A DNA stretch of 64,000 nucleotides. It comes from Setophaga petechia. Lineage: Eukaryota > Chordata > Aves > Passeriformes > Parulidae. A program made the position numbers and the translations under genes. Below the pieces are notes generated by a model, which was not told the DNA's origin, made no database searches, and worked only from the letters and a program-made list of their open reading frames with translations. Shown in pieces: positions 1-11,680 of this stretch. How positions within the stretch are numbered: position 1 is the first letter of the stretch; each line of letters starts with the position of its first letter. Location: NCBI GenBank assembly GCA_024362935.1, contig JANCRA010000033.1:9893714-9957713 (forward strand), in the 5' to 3' direction.

Positions 1-1355
1 GAAATTTGCAGATTTTTACCAAGAGTCTGGCTAATATAATTTGCCCATTCAAAGAGTTAACACTACAAAAGTCATGATGAACATTCCTAGCAAACAGCTC
101 ACAGAAGCTCCCATGAGAGAATTTTTTTACATCAAATATTCATTACATCACTAAATATACACCACAAGTTAGTCCACAATGTTATGTCAATGAAAGAAAG
201 GGCATGGGTCTTCTTGTAAATTATGTCATGTGGCTTTTAAAAGACTTCTGCAGGAAAAATTATGCAAGGGCTGTTGGAATACCTCTGCATCTTTGTCATT
301 TGCCTTTCAATAGGTGTGTGTGATGGTTTCTGTGCTCTGTCTGAACCACTTAACTGCTGTCATCTGCATCCCACAGAAAAAATATTTATCACCATCTTGT
401 CAGTCTTAACTCTTTCTACCCAGCAAGAACTCCTCCTCAAGCTGTCTTTTGGCAGGTTGGCATTAACTACTTCCACATCATGCAACCCTCCATCCTCCAG
501 GCAGACATGGTCCAGTCCCTTGGAGGTTATGAGTGTGCTCTAGGCTCACACTGGAGCTCTGCAGACAGAACACTCCAAGTTCAATTAGGTTGATGTTGGA
601 TCACACTGTGGCAAGAAGGCATTTTGCAAATAAATGTAGGCATACTCTCTGTGGGATCGAAGCAAGCTGGCTAACTTTATTCAAGCCAAGAAGCTGAAAA
701 GTCACATCAACACAGCCTGGAGCATTGTGGAGCAAATTCACCTCACCCACAGGCTGGAGGACAGAGATTGCCCTTCAAGGAAAAATTCTTGTGCATCTAC
801 AAAAACTAGTCCAGTTTCAGCTAGTTGTGGATGCAGCCAGTCTCCACTGAGTCCATTGGCTTAAAGAAAATTGCACTTATGTTTTGGTGATTATTGTAGC
901 CTATGCCTAAAGAGAGCAGCAACTTCTCTTTCAGATGTAATAGGTAAATGAAAAGCAGCCTTTAGTCTCTGAGTGGCTGGAAAATGTATGCCAGCAATAG
1001 GAGCTGCAGTGAATGTCACTGGGATGGAAGCACACTGCCGTGGCATGGAGGAAAACAGCAGGAGAGGTGAGCATTATTGCTCCATCCAGCTGCTACCATC
1101 CTGTCTCATAACAGTCCAAAGAGTGAAATGACAGACTTTGGATCAATATGTATTTGTTTTATAGTGTTCTGTCTTATACATATGAAAAAGTGTTACTTTT
1201 AAACATTACTGCACTATTTGAGCAAGAGAAAAGGTGATCTTTTTGTCCCACTAGCCAGTATTTATTCACAAAGTTTGCTTTTTGGTAAGTTTCTTTAAAC
1301 ACTTTTTGCATTCTTTGTAAACTTTCCTCCTATACCTCCACTACAGGAGGAATAT
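1..1355. other. Unannotated A+T-rich single-copy DNA
   Basis: No gene, RNA or repeat family was recognised. A 93-codon open frame on + at 262-543 opens with a hydrophobic, signal-like stretch, but it has no recognisable domain and is a length expected by chance in a window this size. The part at 540-860 is somewhat richer in G+C and could be an old retroposon remnant, but I could not align it to a family. Confidence 0.5.
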
Positions 1356-1426
1356 TTATATTATATTAGTTATATTATATTAGTTATATTATATTAATTA
1401 TATTATATTAGTTTAGTTTAGTTTAG
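1356..1426. repeat. A+T-only minisatellite, 14-bp unit
   Basis: Four tandem copies of TTATATTATATTAG occupy 1356-1411. The third copy ends in AA instead of AG. Three copies of TTTAG follow at 1412-1426. The 5-mer looks like a secondary expansion of the unit's end, as expected from replication slippage. No function is implied. Confidence 0.85.
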
Positions 1427-4400
1427 ATTTAAATTGTAGCCATCTGATACAGCTTTAAAGGTTCATTTTTTCAGTGTCAACTTGCTGGGTTTGCCTTCAT
1501 ACAGTCACAAAAACATCAAAGCAAATGCAAGGCTATTTGGCTGAACACACCAAATCATGAGTTAATTGCATTTCATGAGATAATAGCTTAGGCAGGTGTC
1601 ACAGCACTACTCATGTGTATCAGAAACAACATGACTAGCAGGAAAATGAAAAGGTCCAAAAAGCAGTTGTATTGTCTCTCACTCCTGTACTGCAAACTAA
1701 TGTGCATATATATAGTATATATCAGATGGTACCTGGAGAAGGTACATTTTTGATGGATATGATTACTATAACTGCAGTCCCATGTCTCAGTGACAATAAA
1801 TCCTGTTTAATATTTGATCATTAGAAGGATCTACTTCTTTTCAACGTCTCTTTTCATCTTTCTTTAAAAGCAGCACATTCTTTCATTTTGTCTAATAAAA
1901 CCAAACGGAATTAAATTGTCCTCTGGGCCTGTCATTTTCCAGTATTTTGTAATCTATTAGTTAACAGGCATAATCTCCTTTTTTTGTTTGCCCTTTATAA
2001 AAGCTAGGCCTTTGCAATTTTGGCCAGATACTCGCTGTCTACTTCCTTGATCCTAGTTAGAAATCATATTTGCATCAGCTATATATTCTCAAAAGTTTAA
2101 GACAAATACAATCAAACCCCACTAGGGTCAGTGAGTCTGTTTCAAACCTATGTCAGGACATGTAGTCTTGAAAATGAACCTTTTATGTTATCCAGTAAAA
2201 TGACATTCACTTCAATTCACCCAAAAATTATAGCCCACGGAGTACAATAGAGCATGGATTTCCTCACATCTGCAAATCAGAATCATACTCACACTCAGCA
2301 CCAATTTCCTTCCATCCTACCTTTCAGCTACTGTCATTCTGGCCTGAGTGCTGGTATCAGCAGATGTGCTGCCTTGCTTAGCCATTGCAGCTTTTTCCAA
2401 ATGGCTTCTGATCTTGTTGGTTGTCATGCTGCAGGGTAGGAAGAACCTGTCAACACACACAGCTCCAGCTTCCTAAATCCCTCTGTAATTCTCATTCCAG
2501 TCAATGTCAGAGTAATTGCAGTTTCATATGATCAACGTCCTAGCCCAAGTACAGTTCCCCATCTTCATAAATATTTCCTGATCTGTCTTTTCATCCAGCC
2601 CTGGGAGATCTGTAATTGTTTTCTGTTATACTTGTTTTACCATTTCAGTCTTTAGCCTCGAGTTCAAGGTGTCTCTCAGTTGCCATCCATGTGAATGCTA
2701 TTCTGTTTTCAGCATAATTTCCTTCCTCGTTCAGACTGTCATATCTCCTCCTCTGTTCTTAGTGAAGGTTGCCTGTCCTTATACTCTGTATCTGGATAAT
2801 GTAATATTACAGCCTATTTCCTGAACAGGACACATTTCAGTTACACCAATTACACCAAATTTGTCTTCAAGCAGTGGATGTCCTTGGTCTCCCAGTCTTG
2901 TTTGCCATTTCCCTCCCTGCCTCGTGCCCTCCAGCACCAAAGTATTCAGCTGCTGACAGTAAGCAGAAGCTGGTCTGCCTCGCTCAACATTTTTCATACC
3001 TGTCTAGTTGGAAGAGGGGGTCATGCAGTTATTACCTCTGTAAAACAAAAATCTAGGATCTTATATTGGATCAGGGTTAGCCCTTGTTTCAATAACAAAA
3101 GGTGCTCAGGATAAGCTCTAAGACAGACAAGGTAAAACAGCATTACAGTGGAAAAGCTTTCCCATATTTTTAGCCCTTGTAAGCTCCCAGAGAGTCAGTC
3201 AGCTGCAACAGCTCCTATATGACTTGTAAAAGAGCCCTGTCTCTGTTTCTGGACAGCAGTTGCTAAAAGCTAGAAGAAACATCAAGGTCTCTGTGAAAAA
3301 TAGGTTCAAAACTCATAGATGCCTGTGGAGATTTTGATTTCACTGAAGTATTTCTACATCTCAAAGTCAGGCTTTTGCCATTCACTTTGCAATGTAGGTT
3401 TTGCAATTTATTTCTAGAGATATCTGCATTAGTGAAAAGACTCTAATATGTCCTACAGCTGGAGCCATTGCAGTTCATCTCACTCTACTTCTTAGTGCCA
3501 AGGGGATAGGCATGTAGCCTGAAGACTTCTGATCATTTCAGGAACCCTGGCTGTACTAGTGCTACAACTTTCAACACCAGAGGCCTCTCCTCCTGCTCCA
3601 GGGAAACACAACTGAACACCCAAGTCCCCTACCTTAGTCACAGAAATCACACAAGGTTTTCCAGCTCCCACACTCACTGTGCACGTTATTTCGTTTTTAT
3701 TTTATTTGAATACATGGATTGCATATGCATTAGGGCAGCTATGCCAAAAGCATCATCACAGAAACATATTTAATTTGACAGCCTGCTGAAGTGGAACAGC
3801 AATGTTACTCATTACTTACTAGGCTGAAAGTCTACCAGAGCAGAGACTTCTAATGGGAGCTTTCCTCTCCTCTGTGACCTGCCAAGAACAGAATTGCTCT
3901 TCTAGATCTCAGCTCTGAGCAACAGATCAGCATGGTGGATTCAAAGTGGATGTAGTCAGGATACAATAAGGACACTTTTGGTTCTCAGAATATCCAAATA
4001 GGAGTAAAAATGTAAGTCTCCAAGTTCAGTAAAAACCAGCTATGCTGGCTGTGTACATTTACTCTCATCCTCGTTTACTCTCATTACTTTCTGTGCTACC
4101 ATGGCCTAATTTCTTATCTACCTCAACTGAAATTTCAGAGTAATTTCAACACTTGCCTTCCCGCTCCATATGAGCATCAGGACTGAAATAGTAGCAGTGG
4201 ATTTGCAGAATCCTGACATGCCAAGCAATGAAGTAAGTCTTTTCCTTGCTCCTCATGGAAATGCAGTGGGATTCAAAGGATCATAATTGACCATGTTCTT
4301 ATTAGGCTAGCAAGCATGATTCTCTGGAATGGGATCAGATCTTGGTTGTCAAGGTTTTAGCGAACCTGTACAATACTGCAAAGCTACACAGGCATCTCTG

Positions 4401-7400
4401 GGAAGAATAATGCAATACAAAACTCTTTTTCAAAACAAAAAAGCAAACTTTAAAACCAGGATCTGATGTAATTCTGACAGGCTTGATAAAATTTGCCCTG
4501 TTACATTAACAGTGAGTGGATTGCTCATTTTTAAACAGCTACCATAATCTGAAGAACACATGGTCCATTGCTAGTTAATCCTAAAATTGTTAATACTGTG
4601 CAATTCTTGCTAAAATTAAAATCTTGATTTGGCTAATATATTCAGTCACATCATTATCACCCATTTCAGAATGGAAATTGTTTTTTAAAAAGCAATCTAG
4701 CTTCACATAAATCTAAACCGAATTTATTATTGCACAGGATTTCAGTCATATCCACTCATTCTCATTTCTAGCTAGATACAGCTAAACAGCTTCCATGTCC
4801 TCAATAGTGTTTTGGAATCCACAAAAAACATTAAAGCAGCTTGTTAGCATAGTGATATAACATATTCATTAAATGCCAGCTGAAGTACTGCAAAGTTTGG
4901 ATCTGTTGTCATGAAGATAGATTGATACTACATAGGATTCATTGCAATTTGACACCATTCTAGCCTGCATTGTCCCTGCTTTCAAGCCAAGTAAAGAGCT
5001 ATTTCCCCAGCAACTACAGAATGATTCATTTCCATCCTTTCACAGTACACAACATCATTACCTCAGTGCCAAAACAACCTTCTGATGGAAAACCCTTCTA
5101 AATGATAAATTATACATTCAAGAAGTGTAGTTTAGGAAACTACTACATCCCAAAGCTGTTCTCTCTTGTATTCCTAACTTGTACATGTCAATAAGCTGAG
5201 GAGCTCCAATTTTAGTACCTGTTTTACTGCTGGGTGTACATATCTGCTATGCAAATACTTTCAATAACAGCTCACAGAGAACTTGTACATTCAGCTGCAA
5301 TCAACTAATCAGGTGTTTGCATTCCCTATTTACATCCACCCCCAGTCATGGGGAATGTACATACAACTTAAAATCCTACTTTTATGCATGCATTTGCCAT
5401 TTAAAAAAAATCATACTTTTATGCATGTATTTGCCAATTTTTTAAAATTGTGCAATCTATCATAATCAAAAACCTTGGCCAAGCATATGTATAGCCATAC
5501 TTAAAAGCAGCACAAGCATTTCTGAATACCAGTTACTGCAATCAGACATTTATGCAGCTCCACACACAATTGAGGCTGTGCAAGTGCTGAGCACCATCCT
5601 TCTGATTAACTGCACTCTCTGGGACTTCATGAATACACATGGACCCCAGGACAAATTATCTAAATCTAATTTTAAAAATTATACATCTCCACTATTTAAG
5701 GCTCTCTATAAAGTCTACAAATTGTGATAAAATAGAGGTTCATCAACATTTTCATTAGGGATTATATTATTCAAATGTCTAAAATTAAGTAAACCCATAG
5801 AAAGTACTTTAGTTATTTGTTTGGATTTTTACTAGTCTCTAACATAAGAACACCATTTCCCACATTTTGTTCCCTTGACACCCTGGCAGTCTTTTGAAAA
5901 AAGTAATAAAAGATAGTAATACCTAGTTCTTACACAGTGTTTTCACTACTAGACCTTAAAGTTCTTCACAAAAGAACTAAGTCTCTTTATAGTCTTTAGT
6001 TTTGCCAAGTGAAAATCCAATCTACAGATGTTTATCCATATTTTGCATGTAAAAGAGGTGCATTAGCAATGCAAATTATTATTATTGTAGAGATAATTCA
6101 GTTGAAAAATACACTATCTCTGGTTTATTAGACTTCTTAGAATTTGTTTCCTGAGGACTGGAAGAAATGGTGAATGTTTGAGTCTTTAAGGACTGCAAAA
6201 ATGTACCACATGATGCATTCACATTCCCAAGGCTCATGAAAGTCAGTAGAAGTCATACATCCATTGCCAGATTATAATTTCATAGTGACAGGTAAGAAAA
6301 CAACATCAGTTGCTCTTCTCTACAGTACAGAAATAATAATGAATCCTCTTCATTGGATTCATTGTTGCAAAATTTCAACACCTTTATAGTTCATAACTCT
6401 AACTTCTGTACTCAGAGACCCTGAAAGTGAGATTTATTCATTAAACAAGAAATACAATCAAGACAGAACAACATTTTTTGAAATGTGACCAGATTAACTT
6501 CATGGAATAAAAACCAAATGCTTCAAAGAGGACAAGATGTTCAGTAGTTGTCAAGCAGTATTTCAGCTTTTAAGAGAAAAAGCAAATGCACTTTGGGTCC
6601 CAGTCTATTTCTACTTATCTGTATGTTTGCCTTGTCTCATTCAAACATATACACAGCTTGAAATGCATCTCCATCAGCTGAGGGCTACAGCACGTTGAAA
6701 TGGTGCTGTGCTTTCATAATGATTGAATGAACTAATCCAGACCTCAGCTAAATGCTGTCGTGATTACACAGGAATGCCTAACTCCAAGATTCTTCAACCA
6801 CATGTTAGACTGATGCAACTCCTCTGATTTAAGAGAAGACAGTCAATTGTGAAATTTCCCTTGTCTGATATCAGGCTGAGGGTCACAGTGTATCAACCAC
6901 GTCAGTTACTCTGATATACAGCTGTACTTTCCTCCACAACAACAATTTTGACAATAGAAAAGCCCTTCCTCCATGTAACAAATTATTAATTAGTAGAGAA
7001 CAAACATGTCTTACAAACAGTGAAAAATGCAAGACACACCTGGCTTTCCTCTAGTGCTCACCAGTACCAATGCAGGGGGATGACCAATTCCCACAGAAAC
7101 ATCCTGAGCCTTTCTTCCATGAAGTGAACTGTGCCAGTGATGCCCACGACACTGCCTGATGTTTGACATCTGTTTTTCTTCTTAAGAACACAAACGATTT
7201 TACATCCTTAAAATCCGTTCCTTCTTGGCTAAAGGCCTCAAAAAACATGTGCACATATGGCTGCCTTATAAGGAAGGCATTTGTTACATCTGAAGTCTTT
7301 TTCTTCATGAATGCAGCGCAAGGTGTTGAACAGTGACATTCTGTTCATGAATTTCTCACGCAGGTCATGGTTCCCTCCTCACACCGTGGTACGTTCCCTG

Positions 7401-7721
7401 CTTTGAGATAACCCTGTACCTCTGCCATCTCTCCATGTTCCCTTCCCTTACAGTATCTCCCACTTCTCTTGTCCTCAGAAACTCCCAACCAATCCTATAA
7501 TGTCCTACCATTATTCACACTGCTGCCCTCTCATTTTTAGAATAGCAAACACCAAACTTTTCTGTCTTTCCCCTCTTTTGTTGTAGTTCCTTGTCAGTTT
7601 ATTTTTTCTTGCTCCTTCTTTTCAATTACCCTTTCCTCATGGGTGTCCCAAAGTGCAGCAAGGCCCTATCACACATGAGAGGACTTGGCTGGGCCAAAGG
7701 CAGCACGGGCTGCTGGGCCCG
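1427..7721. other. Unannotated single-copy DNA, no gene seen
   Basis: About 6.3 kb of A+T-rich sequence without a recognisable exon. One 37-bp-spaced direct repeat is visible: a block around TTTATGCATG at 5373-5400 recurs with few changes at 5410-5437. Open frames here are all under 90 codons, lack domain signatures and often overlap open frames on the other strand. Confidence 0.5.
5373..5441. repeat. Two-copy direct duplication, 37-bp spacing
   Basis: The block at 5373-5400, containing CTTTTATGCATGCATTTGCC, recurs at 5410-5437 with single-base differences such as CATGC to CATGT. It is a local tandem duplication, possibly helped by the A-run between the copies. No function is evident. Confidence 0.7.
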
Positions 7722-7953
7722 CTGGGGTCCATCCCCTCCACTGGGGTCCATCCCCTCCACTGGGGTCCATCCCCTCCACTGGGGTCCATCCCCTCCACTG
7801 GGGTCCATCCCCTCCACTGGGGTCCATCCCCTCCACTGGGGTCCATCCCTTCCACTGGGGTCCATCACCTCCACTGGGGTCCATCCCCTCCACTGGGGTC
7901 CATCACCTCCACTTGGGTCCATCCCCTCCACTGGGGTCCATCCCCTCCACTGG
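7722..7953. repeat. 19-bp minisatellite, about 12 copies
   Basis: Tandem copies of a 19-bp unit, GGGGTCCATCCCCTCCACT, run for 232 bp. Most copies are identical. Variants include CATCACCT (twice), CCCTTCCAC and CTTGGGTCC, clustered in the right half, while the left half is nearly perfect. Because 19 is not divisible by 3 and the unit has no stop codon in any frame, the array is open in all six frames and creates 19-residue peptide repeats. These are translation artefacts, not genes. The high identity implies recent expansion, so copy number is probably polymorphic. Confidence 0.95.
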
Positions 7954-10900
7954 CAGCTGTTCTGTGAGAGATGATGGAACCTCAGCTGCCTGGTGACCAA
8001 GCTGCTAAGGCAGCAAGAGCCTGTGTCCTCCATGGTCAGAAATTTGGTTGTACTCTTTCCTGTCAGGCCTCAGGGGCAGCAAATCATGCAGGCTGCCTCT
8101 CAACTGTTATGCCAAAGAAATTGTCCTGCAAAGTACATAATGCACAAGTCTTTCCCAGAGCTTCTCACACAGTAACTAGGTGACATATCAATATTTCTAG
8201 GTTTTCACACAGCCTCTTCCGTGGCGTTCATAATGTTTTTGCATTTCAGCTCCCCTTATGCCACAATCATATGTGACATGTGATGTTTTATTTTAAAATA
8301 TGCACGTCTTGTCTTTACTTGAGAATTTCAAATAGGATCTTTGCACAGCTACAGAACATATGTTTGCTTCTACTAATTGATATAAACTGTTTTACTTTTT
8401 GTAGAGCTCTGTTCAAAATAATTTGATCTAAAGCAGAAAATAAACTGTTTCAAAGTGGAATGGATGACAACAATGTGCTGATTGATCGGCCCATTACTGA
8501 AGTGAGACCCCAAGGGGATCTAATGGTATCAGTTCTGCTCTGTGAAAATGTGACTCTAAAAGGATGATGCCCAGTTCCCCTGCCTGCACAAACAGCAATA
8601 TGTACCTACCTATTCTGAAGGCTTGTCCTCAGATTGTAGCATTTTTGTATAGGTGATGAAAATTATGAGTCCACAATCAAAGGGTTAAAGCTTAAAAAGA
8701 GTAAGATTATGCTATGAAGAAACGTTAACACTTAGAAAAATACGGATGAAAATTGAATTGCACAGACAAATATGCTTTACAGACAGTTAAATAACACTGC
8801 ATGGCATGGCTGGAAAGCATGGGCCACCAAATGCAGCAGCAATACTGAATGAATACATAGCTAGAAGAAGAGAACAAAAGCTTGGTAAATTGTGAAAATC
8901 CGCACTTGAAACAGACGACATGTTCTTTTATGCAATGAGCCCTTGTAAACCAGGTACTTATGAAATGATTTCTCTGTTCCTGTGCCTGCAGCCTCATCCC
9001 ATTTTCTAAAGCAGGAGCAGCACTGGCACGGACAGTGCAATCAGACATGCAGGGCTGTGCCACATAGCCCTGTGCCTCAGTTCCCAGGCAAGCCCCTGAA
9101 TGACCAAAAGGGCCATATGGACTTGCCATAACAAAACAAAACTTCAGCAGAATGGAAGGATATACAAGTCATTGGCAATTTCCAACTGAGTCCCCAAAAG
9201 GAAATGAAAAGTACTTCTCCATAACAGATATGTTCTTGAAGATGGGATAATCTTCCCTGGGGTAAAACCTACTCTGACAAGGGTCCCTGTAGTACTTCTG
9301 TGCTGCCACCCCAATGTTGACAAGAGGCCACTGTGCTGGATAGCACTCGCAGTCATTAGGGCTCATAGAGACCCTGTCTCACAGCAGGAGTTATAAGAAA
9401 CTTTAGAGATGTATGATGTATTAACAAATGGTTTTTCAGCTTGGGTTCCAGAAGAAATGGTTACAGCAGAAGCAGTAACATGGTAAAGAAATGGACTCAC
9501 TGAAACGAACATTTTACACATCTGTTGGTTTGATACAACTAAAATACCATTATAATCAGAGAGTAGATTTTAAAAAGGAAAAAGCCTGAAAAAAATATTC
9601 CTGAAAGGTGACACAGATTCCTGGAGTATAAAGTACTTTGGTGTGTTGTGTACTGACAAGTCAGTTTCAGATTCCTTGTAAATCAGTAGGATTTACCTTG
9701 ACTAGAAGAACAGGATCATAACCCTAAGATAAAAAATACATACTAGTAACTAGTACCCACCCACTCCCCAGATTTCAGAGAGCTCAAAATTCAAAAGAAA
9801 TTTTAATTAAAGCCCAAAACAAAACAGAAAAGAGATGGCAAAACCAAATCAGTGTACCTGATTTGTTTTCTCCAATGCTCTCATTTTGCTCCCTCCTTAC
9901 TCAGATGGTACAAATAACAGGATTTGAGAATTTGTTTTACACTCAATATGTACAGCCACTCCAAGCCCAAGGATTAAGCCAGGAGTAGGAATTATCCATG
10001 CAGAATCTTTCATTACCATGAGAATCAGTCAGTCCCATTTTTTCAGTACAAGAAAACACTGTCAGGCTGAGCAACAATACAGTACAGAAGATCAGGGACA
10101 TGTAATGAGCTGAGAAAATTCTGAAAGCAAAGTAAAAGCCAAAGGTATTCCCAGGAATGCTTTAGGAAATTTAATGGACCCAAACACGAAGAAGTTCTCC
10201 CACAAGTTTCTGTTCAACAGACAGGTGCCTTCTGTTGTTTTCCTGTTTTCATTTGATCTTTGTAAGAGCCATTCAGGGCCTGTAATTGAATGTAAAAAGC
10301 AATTCTAAGCACAAAACTTTGACTAAATGAGCAGATGGTGACCTTTTCCCTGATTGTTAGTTCACCAGGCCTTATGCGTCTGGCTTTCACATTAAAATTT
10401 AATCAAGATGACCATACAGATGTAGAACAAAGTGGTTTCAAGCTACCACAAAGCAAACAAGGAATGTGTCTAAACCAGGCAGCTTTGAATGGCTGAAAAC
10501 AAAATAGCTTGTGACTAGTTCTTAATAGGCTTGTTCAAATGTCAGAACTAAATAAAAATTGTCTTTAGCAGTTTGTTATATACAACAGTAGCAGTATCAC
10601 ATTCTCTGTTTGTAGAAACATACATTTCTTCTTATTCACTCTGGCATTCTTCAAATAATAGTATTAAGATTTGTATTGATACACCCCGCGAATCCTGAAG
10701 ACAATAAAATTGTCAATCTTTAGCTTTTAAGAATTAATCTTTTGACAAAACAATCAAATCAAATTTAAAAGAGAAAAATGGCTACCTGGCCATAAGGTCC
10801 ACTAGCTCAAGCAGATACAAGGTGAGCTGGCAAGAGCACTGCACACCTACGAGATCAGATCAGTCTGAGCACAGAGAAGTGCAGCCAGTGTGCAACACAG

Positions 10901-11410
10901 CTCACTGCAATGCACAATTCCAGTGCTACGTTACACATGTAACCTCTGCAAAATCTTCATCTTCCACAAGAAACAAATTCATATCCTCCATCCTATTTAT
11001 CAGAACACACACACATGCGTTCACATTTCCAGTGTGGGAGTCCCAAGAGAGAAGCAGGTGGAACCCAGATCTGCTTCCTTGCCAAACACCAGAAACAGAC
11101 AAGTAGGTATTTCCAGCAAAAGCATTGCATGATGTATGAGTAGCCATCAGCAAGTGCCTTCATATTCTGATCAGAGACAGGATGGCAATGCAAAAAAAAA
11201 ATCTTGGAGAAGTGGAGAAATAATTAAGAACAACAATGGAAATTAAATGGACGATAGCTATGTATGACATGTAGGCCAAATTAATGGTAAAAAAGAGCCC
11301 CATAAATCAGCTAACGTACTTTAAAAACGCCACACTTTTGCAAAAAAGTGCAACCATACTTCTGGTTTTCCTAAAGGCTAATACTACCTGCAGGACAGGC
11401 AAAAGATTTA
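7954..11410. other. Unannotated DNA with two adjacent minus-strand open frames
   Basis: No recognised gene. On the - strand a 134-codon frame (9129 to 8725) and a 65-codon frame (9366 to 9169) lie side by side in sequence slightly richer in G+C than the surroundings. Neither shows a domain I can name. The region may be an old retroposed or exonic remnant, or chance. A TG-rich patch and other low-complexity bits occur near 10990-11020. Confidence 0.45.
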
Positions 11411-11680
11411 TTCTGGGCTCTTTAGCACTGCTAAAACCTCAGCTGGAATGCAACACCAACTCCATCCAAAAAAAAAATCAAGAAACACAAGAAGAACATG
11501 GAGAGAATGGGGAGGAGAACAAGAACGACCAGAACAAGGACCTACTACAAAAGAGACTAAAATTAATTTTCTTCAGTCTTAGGAGGTCAAAGGGAAACAT
11601 GAGAACAGCTTTTGAATCTGTGAGGGGAATGGATGGGCCTACTCTAACAGCAGTCAAAGGGAAACAAGGGGCCAGGTTAC
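11411..11680 (+). mobile_element. Highly decayed CR1 LINE fragment
   Basis: The segment starting GGCTCTTTAGCACTGCTAAAACC, with CTCAGCTGGAATGC following, can be lined up with the part of CR1 that encodes the end of reverse transcriptase (typical form: cttggcactggtgag, then acctcacctggagtactg). Further on, TTCTTCAGTCTTAGGAGG and AACAAGGGGCCAGG match the spacing of the later CR1 motifs ttcagcctggagaagag and gacaaggggcaatgg. Divergence is heavy and insertions are visible, including an A-run. A 140-codon open frame at 11284-11706 crosses it and is therefore not treated as a gene. The alternative is an unrelated chance resemblance. Confidence 0.45.

Noticed and set aside
7591..8033. Proline- or glycine-rich repeat proteins on both strands
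   Set aside because: All six frames are open through the 19-bp minisatellite, so none is evidence of coding.
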